The position numbers and the translations under genes were made by a program. Shown here in pieces: positions 1 to 10,735 of a stretch of 64,000 nt of DNA (its first letter is position 1; each line of letters opens with the position of its first letter). Under the pieces are notes generated by a model. That model searched no databases. It had not been told where the DNA came from and saw nothing but the letters and a program-made list of their open reading frames with translations. This DNA comes from Daedaleopsis sinensis (lineage: Eukaryota; Basidiomycota; Agaricomycetes; Polyporales; Polyporaceae): positions 1,984,001 to 2,048,000 of the forward strand of contig CM066301.1 of the NCBI GenBank assembly GCA_033807695.1. Direction: 5' to 3'.

Positions 1-411
1 ACGTCAGGTCGGTTCCGTTGTGCGCGCTCAGGAGCTCGCAGTCGGTGTAGTCGATGTCGATCTCCGTCACCTGGAAGGAGCGCAAGATGAGAACGCAGAA
101 GGGGCGGGAGACAGTGAGCAAGAGCACACACCAGACCACTACCCCAGATGAGGAGCACGCCGATGGGCGCGAAGAGGATACCGATTATGAAGAGTGTCGG
201 CAGCACGGTGCGGGGTGTGAGGATGGGCTGCCATGCCTTCAGCCGCTGCTGCTTGAAGGCGGTATCTGAGAGGCGAGGGTGACATGCAACATTGAGGGGG
301 CCCGTCTCCGTGCATCACAGAATGACACTCACTAGCCGGTCTCCGCCAGCTGCCCTTCTCCTTCTTCCCCTCGCCGTCCTCTCCGTTCTTCTTGCGGTTG
401 AAGAGTCCCAT
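1..411 (-). CDS. CDC50: CDC50/LEM3 family flippase beta subunit (partial, 3' part outside window)
   Basis: Non-catalytic partner of P4-ATPase phospholipid flippases, needed for their exit from the ER and for lipid transport at Golgi, endosome and plasma membrane. Exons at 333-411, 132-265 and 1-70 (complement) join to give a basic start ([15 protein letters not shown]), then [20 protein letters not shown], the first membrane segment [20 protein letters not shown], and [14 protein letters not shown]. The FKQQRLxAWQPILT block before membrane segment 1 and the IDYTDC block after it are signatures of the family. Introns at 266-332 (GTGAGT..CTCAG) and 71-131 (GTGTGT..TCCAG) restore the frame. The start is the first ATG of the exon, and family proteins also begin shortly before this block. 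The ectodomain and second membrane segment lie beyond the window edge. Confidence 0.9.
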
Positions 412-1534
412 GCAAGCTCACAGTTGGCAAATATCGACAGACCAGGAAAGAGGCGGAGAACGGACAGAATAAGGACCAGCCGGGGGGAGACGTGGACGGG
501 GCAGGCGGAAGAGATGTGGATGAAGCTGAGAGCGATGTCGGCCGGCGCTGCAACGACGCCCGCTTCCGCAGGAACAGCTTCGCCCAGTCACGTAAGCACG
601 GTTGCTCGGGGCGGGGCGCCAACATTTCGTTAGCCGCCTGCAGGGGCAATAGCATGCTTCGCAGACTGTTTCCAAGCCTCGTGTATTCATCCGAGTTACT
701 GACATGGACTCTGGTCTGTACAGTATTGATCTGCAGCATCTCACCATGAACAAAAGACTTCTAACGCCGCAAGGTCAAGCACATGCTTATGTTGTGTACA
801 GAACATGGATTAGTTGCAGTTTACTGCATGATGAAGCAAGCGTAATGAAGTATTAAATCCGCTATACAACATAACCGCCAACCTATCGCGACAGCAAAGA
901 AGGGTGAGGATCATACAGTGATCGTTGAGCGTGCTTTCGAAGACGTACGTAAAGACCGGAGTATATAGGATATCTCCTTCGCCTGTGAGTTGCATCCGAA
1001 TAGAGTGTGTAGATGGAAATCCGCGATGGATGCGCGTAATGTTTGTCGTGAATCCTACTACAAAATGAGTCAACACGCTACAAGGACTAACGTTTAATTT
1101 GAGGGACCGCACCATATGAGCAATGGCCTTAAGTACAATGTGCGCTCCTCTGCGACGTTCTTTACTGCGATAGATGACTGCGAAGGCCTCAAGGGGATCA
1201 TTGTGCCTTTGCTACACTGCGATCGAGCCGATCCCTTCTGTATACTTGCTTGACCGCGTCCCAGTGCCGAAGGACGAGACCGCCGCAGAGTCCGGTCGGC
1301 TGTTCACAATCTAGTCAGCGTCATGGTCCGACGTAGATTCATTGGAAACACATACGACTCTAAGACGATGTTCGTGGTCAGCGTAACATGGCGGTGAGAA
1401 CTAGTCGGGGCAACGACGCCCGGTATACCAGGTGCTGGAGGGTTTCGAGCTTGTGCTACAGATTGGCCGGCCCTTGGAACGAAGGAGTGATTAGCCACAC
1501 ACGCGCATATATATGCATAAGGCGAACATAGTAA
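412..1534. other. Intergenic, no supported gene
   Basis: This stretch lies between the 5' end of the flippase-subunit gene and the 3' end of the membrane-protein gene. Short open frames exist on both strands but none shows a family motif, and none can be extended across a plausible intron. The part next to 411 must contain the CDC50 promoter. Confidence 0.6.
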
Positions 1535-2885
1535 CTCACGTTCCCTCCATCTCCTCTGGTTTCAGTGAGAGCACTGCAGCTGAAGACATGATCACGCTGA
1601 ATGTCGAGGCTGGTGAAATTTGAAGAGTTCAGCGTATGGAGATGAATTGGCGAAGATCGACATACCGGGCATGGATGCTATAACATTCATGATCACTAGA
1701 CACGACATCGAGACAATGAGAGGTCAGCTACTAGATCCATGCGTTCAAGAGACACCCTACAGTTCAAGTTCAATATCGGGAATACCTGTGGAGAGAATAA
1801 GATCATATGCATTGGCGACATACAATCATGCGACGTACCACGGCAGGAATATTGCAAATGAAAGTTCCCAGACAGTACCACAGGCATTGCTCCGATAGTG
1901 CGCCGCCTATCGCGCTTTTGAGTGCAGCCTTCCTCCACAAGCCACAGATGGTCAGGACGAGGATGGCCAGGTCCATGAGGATAGCTGGACATCATTCAGC
2001 TCAGATGCACAAAAGTTCTGACAAGCGGGTTGGGAGTACGCACTGTATAGGTAAAAGACGAACATAGTGATGTGGCTAGATTGAACAACAATGCACGCGT
2101 TGAGCTGTTCGTTCCACGCGAAGGTGACACTCTTTGCACCCTCTGTTCGCGTGACCGTCAACGTTGCTCGCATTTACATCGTTTCATGCTGCACTCACGA
2201 ACTGCCACCAGGACTGCGTGACCGACACAACCAGACGATAAGAGCCAAACCACGACGCGGTTCATGTCCTTCCAGATGATGTACCTGTGACTGCCGGTTC
2301 CAATCACGTAGAAAGGCGCAAGTCCGATTGACATACGTTCGTAGCCCCAGATTCAGCGTGGAACAAAAGGACGCTGCGCTTCCCAGCAGCGCGAGCGATT
2401 TGTACGTAGCTACGGAGACGAGTAAGCTCATTACCCCACCGCAGAGTGTATTGTGCTCACCGTCGCAAGCTACTCTGGGATTAAGCCGATTGGTGATGAC
2501 ACTATGCCACTCCGTTGAGCTCGTCGGGAAAGATGATCCGAGGGAACAAGACTCACAAAGTGAGTATGGTGACAAGGATTGAATATCGTCCAAACAGGTA
2601 AGGGATCTAAGGAACAGCTTCTGGTCAGCTGGATAGAAATGAAGGCTTGGATATATATAATGCACACACCAGGACGGGGTTAAACCGACGTTTCCTCATC
2701 AGCAGGGACCACTCGATATCCATACGGGTGATGACATGGTTGCTGAGAGTACGTGGGATCTGAGGCCTGGATACAGCGGCGACAATGTGAAGCACGTACC
2801 CGAGGAAACCTAGGAGGAAGACGGAGATCTGGTTGTAGAGGAAGGCGCAGAAGGCGACAACCGAGGGATCCTGCCAGGCCACCAT
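1535..2885 (-). CDS. Basidiomycete-type multi-pass (about 7 TM) membrane protein
   Basis: Heavily split gene that only becomes legible after splicing. Exon 1 (2670-2885) holds membrane segments and ends in the block MDIEWSLLMRKRRFNPVL. Exon 2 (2557-2606) continues IPYLFGRYSILVTIL. Then come CDATYKSLALLGSAASF, LNLGLRTYIIWKDMNRVVVW, CVGHAVLVAV, a loop with AKSVTFAWNEQLNAC, YLYTILMDLAILVLTICGL, CLGTFICNIPAVVFPILNLN and a short end MNVIASMPASTFSV. The order (helix, E-W-x-x-x-x-[KR]-R-x-[FY], GRY, a Cys-x-A-x-Y loop, L-x-LRT, W-K) matches an uncharacterised multi-pass family expanded in Agaricomycetes. No ligand or function is known to me. Stop codon complement 1535-1537. At least eight exons are needed, and the last two junctions are the least certain. 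The protein is a receptor-like or transporter-like candidate only by topology. Confidence 0.65.
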
Positions 2886-3413
2886 GACCCTCCGGCGAGT
2901 CGTTCGCGTCGACTAGCAGCCCGTCGTCTATCGCACAGACCCAAGCAAGTGTATGGAGTGCTAGCCTGTGAGCAGAGGCTGCGGGCTACTGGGAAGAGAC
3001 AGGCAGCTTCATGCGCCGAGAACTCGGAGGAGGAGAGGGGGAGGGGAGGGAAGGGGGATAGGAGGTCGGCAGACAAGACTTTGACCTGACAAGACCGACT
3101 GAGAGACCGGGCGGCGGGCGAAACCATTCTGAGCATAGGCGGTCGCAAGCGCGACTTAGGCTAGCTCGCAGCCGTAAGACGATCGAGGCCCTCGCAGCAC
3201 CTCAATCAATGCACTCTCTCCTGTCCCCTGATTGGCTGCACTTACCCTATCCGCCACATGTTGGCCACATGGCACGCTACTCCTTACGTAAGCTTCTCTA
3301 ACGCCGTCTCAGATCTAGAGATCGGATTCGAGGGACGCGTCAGTGGCTGCTCCCGGCTTTGCAGCAAGTACTCTGAGTCTTGTGCTCACACCCCATCCAA
3401 GTCTACACCAAGC
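2886..3413. promoter_or_regulatory. Divergent promoter region between membrane protein and CDC8
   Basis: About 530 bp between two divergently transcribed genes. It contains a purine-rich stretch at 3026-3060 on the plus strand (pyrimidine-rich on the minus strand) of the kind seen in fungal 5' regions. An upstream in-frame ATG for the kinase lies at 3258, which would add 52 residues. No motif decides between the starts, but conservation begins after the ATG at 3414. Confidence 0.4.
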
Positions 3414-4236
3414 ATGTCAACACGTCAAACGCGTGGCGCATTCATCGTCGTCGAGGGCCTCGACAGATCCGGGAAAAGCACACAGGTCGGGCTGCTAGAG
3501 GAACGCCTCAAAGCGACCGGCCGCTCTGTGCAGCTCATCAAGTTCCCCGGTGAGTGAGTGTGTTTCTCGCGTCAACTCACCGTCGACGATACTCAATGTC
3601 TATACCAGACCGCACCACCCCGATCGGTAAACTGATCGACTCTTACTTGCGCTCCGAGTCCGAGATGGACGACCGCGCCGTCCACCTCCTCTTCTCCGCC
3701 AACCGATGGGAACTCGCGTAAGCTGTCCTCTCCAGTCTCCAGTCTCCACGACACGCAGCTCTCAACCTGCATCCCATCCCTCATGCAGCAAATCCATTGA
3801 GACTGCTCTACAAGCCGGGACGACCGTCCTGTGCGATCGCTACGCGTTCTCTGGCATCGCGTTCTCCGCAGCCAAGAACGCACCCGGCATGTCGTATGAA
3901 TGGTGCCGCGGTCCGGACATCGCCCTCCCCGCCCCCGACCTCACCCTCTTCCTCGCCGTCTCGCCCGAGCAGCAGCAGGCCCGCGGCGGCTTCGGCGCCG
4001 AGCGGTACGAGAAGGCGGACTTCCAGGAGCGCGTCGAGCATGTGTTCGAGCGGATCGGGGTCGAGATGGGCGACGGGTCGAGATGGATTGCGGTGGATGC
4101 GGACGCGACGAAGGAGGAGGTCGCGGAAGAGATGTGGAGGCTTGTGCAGCCGCTCGCAAAGGGTGTCGATCGGCCGCTTGCGAGACTCTGGGCGGATCTG
4201 GATGAACGGGTGAGAAACGCACATTTGTACATCTAA
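3414..4236 (+). CDS. CDC8: Thymidylate kinase (dTMP kinase)
   Basis: Phosphorylates dTMP to dTDP, the essential step of both de novo and salvage dTTP synthesis. Exons at 3414-3549, 3609-3717 and 3789-4236. The protein opens with the P-loop FIVVEGLDRSGKSTQ (about residues 10-24), followed by KFPDRTTPIGKLIDSYL (the substrate-binding FPDR motif formed across the first intron), VHLLFSANRWE, then LCDRYAFSGIAFSAAKN (the DRY motif) and a lid-like segment with GGFGAERYEKADFQERV. Length of about 230 residues fits the eukaryotic family. An ATG at 3258 is in frame and could add an N-terminal extension, but the sequence between is not kinase-like. The 3' end converges on the next gene with about 195 bp between them. 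Confidence 0.92.
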
Positions 4237-4431
4237 ATACACAGTGCGCGGCAGAGTGTGTCGCGACCAGAAGCCCGAAGGAATATATCACTGACAATGC
4301 GGTTAACTGCAAGTTCACTGTCTGGCTTTGCGTGGATCAGAGGTTTCTCCGTCTCGGCGAAGCTGTTGAACTTCCGCCCTGAACTCTTCCTATAGAAACA
4401 TGTGAGGATGATCCGACAAGATACTGACACC

Positions 4432-5447
4432 TCAATGACGACCTACGTTTAGCTTATATTCCTCCATAAGGTCCTTGCATACGAGGTACTTCCAGCCGAA
4501 CTCTGTCATCATACGATCTTGCGCAATATCATCTGCCGTCAAGAAGGTCGCAATGCGAAACTGTGTAGACCGCGGACTCATAAGCGTTACTGGCGTTCAC
4601 GTCCAACATGCGGCATACTTTGATATCTTTCCGGAGCCGCTGGTATGCCTCGATGGTCGCGGGGAACTGCTGGTCCCGCACGCGCTGCTCGGCGGCTTCT
4701 CGCTGTTGAAGCTCCCTGCGCTGCCTCGCCATTCGTTGCATCGTGGCTAGGTAAGCATATTGGTGCGCGTCAAGTTCGTTGTCGAATGCGACTTTCAGGT
4801 CGTTGCATGGCCTGATCATACTTGCGACTAAAGCCTGCCGGGGATGTGAGCTCCCGTCGTATGGCCGGCGTTCGGTGTTGTACAAGCAGCCGACAGAGCG
4901 AGAACAAACAAGCTTACCTCTCCTACCGGGTCATGTTCATCCGGGTGTGATCTAGACAGGTCGAGCATGTCGTCGTAGTAGTCCTGCGCGTGCCACTCGT
5001 ACAGCGTCCGGACCTCCTCGAGGTGTTTCTTCTGCAGGTCCTGTATGCGGGTCTTGAGAGTCTCAGACGTTTCGGGCGTCGCGTTCGCCTGTCTGAGCGC
5101 GTCCAGTCTGGACGGGGGGTAATGTGTGCACGACAACGAAGAGCACATGCTCGCACAACAGTGGCACGAGGACGAGAGTGAAGGCGATGCATACACACCC
5201 AGGGAAGAACGTTCCTTTGAGCTCCATCATGTTCTCGACGACCTGGCGGCGCTGCACGGCGTCGCGGAGCACGCGACGCTGCAATTTCGACGCCTTGGAG
5301 GGGTTCGCGGCGACTGCGTGAAGGTTGACATTTGCATCGGAAGGCCCCGCAGAGCCAGAGATCCTTGCTTGGATCTGGTCAGTGTAGCCGTTTAGACCCA
5401 TATACTGCCTCTGTGGTTTTGGGAGGGTATGGATAGATTCTGCCATG
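4432..5447 (-). CDS. Uncharacterised helical (coiled-coil) fungal protein
   Basis: Four exons join into a protein of about 250 residues: MAESIHTLPKPQRQYMGLNG and a Ser/Ala-rich start with KASKLQRRVLRDAVQRRQVV; RLDALRQANATPETSETL and QDLQKKHLEEVRTLYEWHAQ ending in DEHDPVGE; VASMIRPCNDLKVAFDNELD and MQRMARQRRELQQREAAEQR; and a last exon RIATFLTADDIAQDRMMTEF, then CKDLMEEYKLNVGRH. Introns show GTGTGT, GTAAGC and GTATGC donors. It is charged and largely helical with no membrane segment or signal peptide. I recognise no family and assign no function. It shares a 163-bp divergent upstream region with CWC27. The consistent splicing and even frame make it a real gene. Confidence 0.7.
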
Positions 5448-5610
5448 TTGAGAACAGGAACAGCAAAGGGCGTCGATAGAGTTACATATGTAGGAGGGAA
5501 AGGTGCTCTGAGTCCTCGTCGGTGGCACGGTTCAGACGCAAGTGAAGCGCGCATTTCGGGTCGTGATCTCTACACTCGACCACCACCCACCGCGACGCGA
5601 CTTGAAGCCC
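5448..5610. promoter_or_regulatory. Compact bidirectional promoter (helical protein / CWC27)
   Basis: Only 163 bp separate the two divergent start codons, so both core promoters must lie here or within 5' exons. No TATA element is obvious. The arrangement suggests coordinated expression, but that is inference. Confidence 0.5.
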
Positions 5611-7640
5611 ATGGCACTCCCGACGCACGGTCGCATAATTCTAGAAACCACTGTGGGGGAGATTGACATCGAGCTGTGGTCAAAGGTGCGTTTCACACAC
5701 CGAGTCTTGCTGCCTCTGCTCATGTCCTGCAGGAAACACCCAAAACATGTCGGAATCTCATAGCTTTGGCCATGGAAGGTAAGTCGTGTACGTTGTCCTA
5801 ATATGTTCCGCTCGCTCATGACGGTCTAGGCTACTATGACGGAGTAATCTTCCACAGGTGCGCGTACATTCACGCTCGGCGCAGGGCTTCCGGAGCTGAC
5901 CGGTCGTGTCTCGTCCTCCTAGAGTTGTTCCCAACTTTCTGGTGCAGACTGGTGACAGGACAGGCACCGGAGGAGGCGGAGAGTCGTTCTACGGAGGTGC
6001 GTGTTCTGACAGCCTTGTTCACTCCGGGTCCCTGGAGCTCGTGGACAGAACCATTCGAGGATGAGATCCACCCACGTCTGCGGTTCGTACACCGCGGATT
6101 GGTTGGTATGGCGAACAATGGCACTAAGAACTCGAACGACTCTCAGTTCTTTATAACATTGGGTGAGTGTTCTCGTACACGCATGTTCATTCAATAACTC
6201 TGACGTTGGTTATAGACCGCGCGGATGAGTTGAACGGCAAGCATACGCTATTTGGACGTGTCATTGGGGACACTATCTTCAGTACGCACTACCAGACAGC
6301 CGCAACGTGTGGAGCTGACTTCCTTTAGATGCGTTGAAGATTGGGGAGATGGGTAAGCCCTTCGCCTCTCCCTCCTCGCGTCCTGACCAACTCAGGTAGT
6401 CCCTACTAGAGCTTGATGCCAATGAGCGGCCGCTGTAGTATGTGCCTTCCCTTCGTGACTACTGAGCGCTGGCATTCATATTGGTTATCTTAGTCCGCCA
6501 AAAATTAAACGCGTACGTATTATCGACAACCCCTTCGAAGATATTGTGCCTCGTATCACGGCCGAAGAGAAACGCGTACAACAACGTGCGCGTGAACAAG
6601 CTCAGCGGGAACGCGAGGAAGAACAAAGACGTCGAGGCGCAAAGAAGTACGTCAACACTCTTGTTTTACTGTGGTTAGATCAACGACCTCATTCATGGCG
6701 CACGTAGGGATGTAAAGCTCCTGAGCTTCGGCGGAGACGATGAGGCAGATGAGGAACCCGTTGTGTTCAAGAAGAAGCCAATCGTTCGACCCGACCGTAT
6801 GTTTACGATGCTTTTGCGTGGGCTCGCCAACTACTGACAGAAACGGATCCATGTAGTGGTAGATAGCCAAGAGCTAGCAACAACCATACCAGGAGTCCCG
6901 GAGCCTCCGGCATCGAAGAAGTCATCGAAACAAGAGCACACAGAGGAGAGTCAGGTTGGTGAAATGATTATAGTTTCATGAACCCCATCCGAGACTGTCG
7001 CTTACGATGATGTCAGGCTGAAAAGAAGCAGTCAAGAAAGGAGAAGGAGAAGGAAGACGACATCACTAAGATTCGCGAGCAGCACGAGCTTGAGAAGGCT
7101 GCCGCGAGCAACTCGCGCAAAACCGAGATCGAGAAGATGGAGGCCGAGATCCGTAAACTCACCCGACGTGGCGGCGGAGGCAGCGACGACGATGAGCCTG
7201 CCAAGAAGAAGCCGAAGAAGTCGTATCTTGAGGAGGAGATGGCGAAGTACGCCAAGGGCCGCGGGCTGCAGAAGAAGGGAAAAGGTCGCAAGGACGAAGG
7301 AGATGTCCTCGCGGCACTCAGCAGCTTCAGGTCGAAGTTGAAGGCCGCTCCGGTCGACGACTCGCCACCACCGGACGAGAATCCAAACGCTGCAGCTGAG
7401 GAGGCAGAGCCCAAACCTACTGAAGAAGACGAAGGCATGGAAGTGGACAACGACGTGGGCTTCCTCGGACACCTGTTGCAATTCCCGAAGGGGAACGAGG
7501 AGGAGGTCATGAAGGCCGAGCGCGATTACGAGGTCATTGATCCCAGACAACGGGGTGCACGGGCACGAGAAGAGGAGCGCGAGCGGAAAAGAGCGATGAA
7601 GGCAAAGGACGTGACCGGTGGACGCGGTTATCGGAGGTAG
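5611..7640 (+). CDS. CWC27: Spliceosomal cyclophilin-type peptidyl-prolyl isomerase CWC27
   Basis: Cyclophilin of the activated spliceosome (Bact), partner of CWC22 in the exon-junction/NTC environment. Twelve exons: 5611-5685, 5733-5778, 5830-5857, 5923-5996, 6049-6162, 6216-6281, 6329-6352, 6410-6437, 6494-6646, 6708-6796, 6857-6954 and 7017-7640. The N-terminal cyclophilin domain reads RIILETTVGEIDIELWSKET, GVIFHRVVPNFLVQTGDRTG, GLVGMANNGTKNSNDSQFFI and KHTLFGRVIGDTIF. It then continues PPKIKRVRIIDNPFEDIVPR, DVKLLSFGGDDEADEEPVVF, a charged coiled coil, KKSYLEEEMAKYAKGRGLQK and DVLAALSSFRSKL. The FEDIVPR, KLLSFGD and SYLEEEMAKY blocks are specific for CWC27. In the loop GMANNGTKNSNDSQFF the common AN-x-GPNTNGSQFF pattern is altered, as in other CWC27 proteins, so the isomerase activity may be weak. 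Confidence 0.93.
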
Positions 7641-7902
7641 CAGACCTGCATTCACCGCGCGCAGCACTACATGGATATCGGTCTAATATACACTCTCGTC
7701 TAGCTAGCCATCTACGCTTGTTATGTATCATAGCTCTCCGTCCCGAAGCCCCCTTGCAAGCGTTTCTTTCAATGCGATGCGTAAGTAGTAAGTACATACA
7801 TACGTGCGAAGCGCCCGTAGCTGTGCTATCGACGTCGAACAAGCCTCGACGACTGCGCTCACTCTCGTCCCAACTGCTTGCTGGTGGTACCGGCCAGCTA
7901 CC

Positions 7903-9911
7903 ATGAACTCCTCCGAACCGCAAGCATTCACAATATATGGCTGGATAGTGGCCATCTGGGTTCTAATCGTCTCCTTTCAGGTCAGTGCCCTAGACGGAAC
8001 CGTCCTCGCGTGCTGCTGAACAGGAGACTCCCATTCCTCGAACCCGCTCTTCACAAAACTGCTCGGGATATTCAGTACGGATTCCACATATCCAGTCTCA
8101 ACCAAATCCAAGCAGTCCTCACTTGCCGCGTCTCCGACGTCCCTGGCGTACCGGCAACGTACTATGGCCTCCCAACGTGCATACCCATGTCCGACGCGAC
8201 GTTCTCCGTCTTGACATCTGTCTACACCGTTGGAGGCCTGATTGGCAGTATTGGCGCGAACGTGGTCATGGATCGCTGGGGGCGCAAAGGTGCCGTCCTC
8301 TCGAGTGCGTTCGTCATGGCTGTCGGTGCGGGATTCATGAGCGTCGCTGCATCGCTGTCCCCCATGATTATCGGACGGTGAGTTCGTGTTGCCTCATGCT
8401 GCCGACGAACCTCCAATGTCTACCCCTAGACTGCTTACTGGCGTTGCTGCTGGTCTCGGGCTATGCGTCGGACCTATATACATATCTGAGATCGCACCAA
8501 GCAAGATTAAAGGTTCAGTCGGTGAGGGACCATATACATATACCCGGAAACATCACTCAAGTCCATGCTATAGGCGTACTCACCCAGTTCGCCATCGTCA
8601 TTGGCATTATGGTCACCCAGTGCATGGGTTTGCAGCTCGCAACTCCCCGCACATGGCGATTTGTGTTACTCTTCTCGTCCGGACTGTCTCTTGCGCAGTT
8701 GCTAGTCGGACCCTTGATTCTGGAGTCTCCTGTCTGGCTGAACCGCCACGGACTGCTGCGAGAGAAGGACGCGGCTGCCCGCCGTCTCTGGAAAGGTGTA
8801 GTCGTGGTACGCTCACCGGACGGTATGTATCTTGCCAATTTTCTCCGCGAACGCATTCATCATGTCATGACCTGTCAGCTGCGAATGAGGACGTCGAAGA
8901 CCCTCTACTCAGCGACGATGAAAATCACTCGCTGCACGATCACCGTGAAGAACATGCAGCGGCTGTGAATGTACCTCAGGTGCTAACCCGTGCGGAGTTC
9001 CGGAAGCCGCTCGCCATAGTTTGCTTCTCGATGCTCTGCCAACAGCTTTCCGGTCAGTCCTACTACACAGTTTAGCAGAGCGTTGCGTCAGACTAATACC
9101 AAAACACGAATCATAGGTGTGAACGCAGGTTCGTATCAGTACATTCGGCTGGTTGGCGTCCAACTGACGATTCGGTGTCAGTTCTGTACTACAGCAACGA
9201 CATCCTCTCGAAAACACTCCCAGACCTTGGCCCTTACGTATCTCTGGGCATCACGATCGTGAATGTACTGACGACCTTCGCACCCATCATACTCATTGAC
9301 GTAGGTCCTCTGTTTCCACCCACACGACGCGATCTCACGCCTATCATGCACTACAGCGTATGGGCCGGAAGAAACTGCTTTCGTTGTCCGCCACTGGAGC
9401 TATCGTCTCTCTGCTCGGCGTCGGCATCGGCCTGGACAGCGGCGCAGTCACTCTGGCCAGTATAGCTGTAATGACGTTCATCTCGTTCGTCTACCATTCC
9501 TTCCTCTCGTTGGTAAAGTCTCACTCCTTGCGACAGGTCGTTTGCTATCGGCATTGGCCCGGTGCCGTTTGTCATGATCCCAGAAGTGTCTCCCCACCAT
9601 GTATGTTGCGGGTTTTCAGGATCGCGCTATAATAACGCTACAGGCACTGACGCGTCCCCGACAGGCTGTCTCTGCGCTATCGTCGGTCGGCCTTTCTCTA
9701 AACTGTACGTCCGAGTTCCGTCCGATCTCTCCCTTTTTCATCTGACGCGACTTCTTCAGGGGTCGCCAACTTTCTCGTGGGGCTCGTCTTCCTCCCCTTG
9801 CGCAATCTGCTCGCAGACGGCGATCCGCTGAAGGAGGGGCGCGTGTTCTACGTGTTCGCTGCGCTCCTCGCCTTCTTCACGTTCATGCTCTTCCAGACGT
9901 ACAGAGGATAA
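7903..9911 (+). CDS. MFS sugar transporter (sugar porter family, VPS73/YBR241C-like)
   Basis: Twelve-helix sugar porter, probably moving a hexose or related solute across the plasma or vacuolar membrane. Exons: 7903-7980, 8076-8377, 8430-8521, 8574-8822, 8879-9052, a 12-nt exon 9117-9128, 9182-9300, 9357 to about 9490, about 9539-9600, a short exon near 9663-9705, and about 9760-9911. Visible motifs are YGFHISSLNQIQAVLTC in helix 1, VMDRWGRKGAVLSSA (loop 2-3 D-R-x-G-R-K), GPIYISEIAPSKIKGSVG, LESPVWLNRHGLLREKDAAA (the PESPRWL position), an acidic central loop EDVEDPLLSDDENHS, CQQLSGVNAVLYYSND (helix 7), MGRKKLLSLSATGAI (loop 8-9) and SFAIGIGPVPFVMIPEVSP (helix 10). It ends FMLFQTYRG. The GYHxxxLN helix-1 motif is closest to fungal Vps73/Ybr241c proteins; the substrate is not predictable. 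Confidence 0.85.
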
Positions 9912-10735
9912 ACGCGGCCCCCTGAGCCCAGTTTGTCGTTGGGCTGCATACATCCTATCTGTGTCTCGCATTCGCTTTTGTGGTCTCTCTCGGATGGACA
10001 TTGTAAACTATGGTCAAGGGTACTCGGTGTGTATAATTTGCAGCTAACGTTGTCGGCTCCCGAGGATCATCGCAGCATGGGATTTTGGGTTACGATTCAG
10101 AGTACAGGAACAGACAAGACGATTGCAGGGGACAACAGCCACAAATCACATCGAAACAATCTTTCCCAAGTCCGCGAACATCACCATTCACGGCGCTGTC
10201 GATGGAAGAGTTCAAGTTCGAGGAGCGTGGCTGCCGCCCCCCGGGGTGCGGGAAAAGCTCTCGAGCGACGGGCCCCGCATTATCTCCCGGTCCGTTGATG
10301 ATCGATGATGGCCCGGGCCAGATAGAGCAGCTTCTCGCCGATACTGGTGGGACCGAGCGCGCTCTGGCCTGACGTCCGAGTCCCGTCCCCGTCGAGAGCT
10401 TTCCATCTAAGGCGCACATCTTGCGTGAGGGCGTAGAGCTATTGCGCAAAGTGGTAAGTACAGTACCTAGGGAAGTGTGACGGACGCCGGGGCAATGTGC
10501 GAAGCTTGAAGGAGCGGGGGCATTCGAATAGAGCTTGGGCGCAGGTGCCCTGCTCCAGGATGCTCAAGTCTGCGTGGATAGAGGTACACGTGCCGAGATA
10601 AAGTGAGAGATACAAGTGCTAGTCCGGAGGCTTTGGTCGGAACATTGTCATGTAATGGCAAATATTATCTAGAACATGCACCATCAGTAAACAAACAGAG
10701 TGGCATTGAGTGTAGTCCAAGTCATGCAGTACCGT
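9912..10735. other. Convergent intergenic region, no supported gene
   Basis: Lies between the 3' ends of the transporter and the methyltransferase. A GC-richer patch at 10195-10400 has open frames on both strands, but they lack any recognisable motif and cannot be extended. It probably holds both 3' untranslated regions and polyadenylation signals. Confidence 0.5.

Noticed and set aside
3797..4318. Overlapping frames on both strands across the kinase gene
   Set aside because: Only the thymidylate kinase frame has conserved motifs; the others are GC-rich shadows.
7013..7667. Minus-strand frames of 165 and 211 codons
   Set aside because: Mirror images of the charged last exon of CWC27; the Ser/Leu-rich content comes from the complement of Lys/Glu codons.
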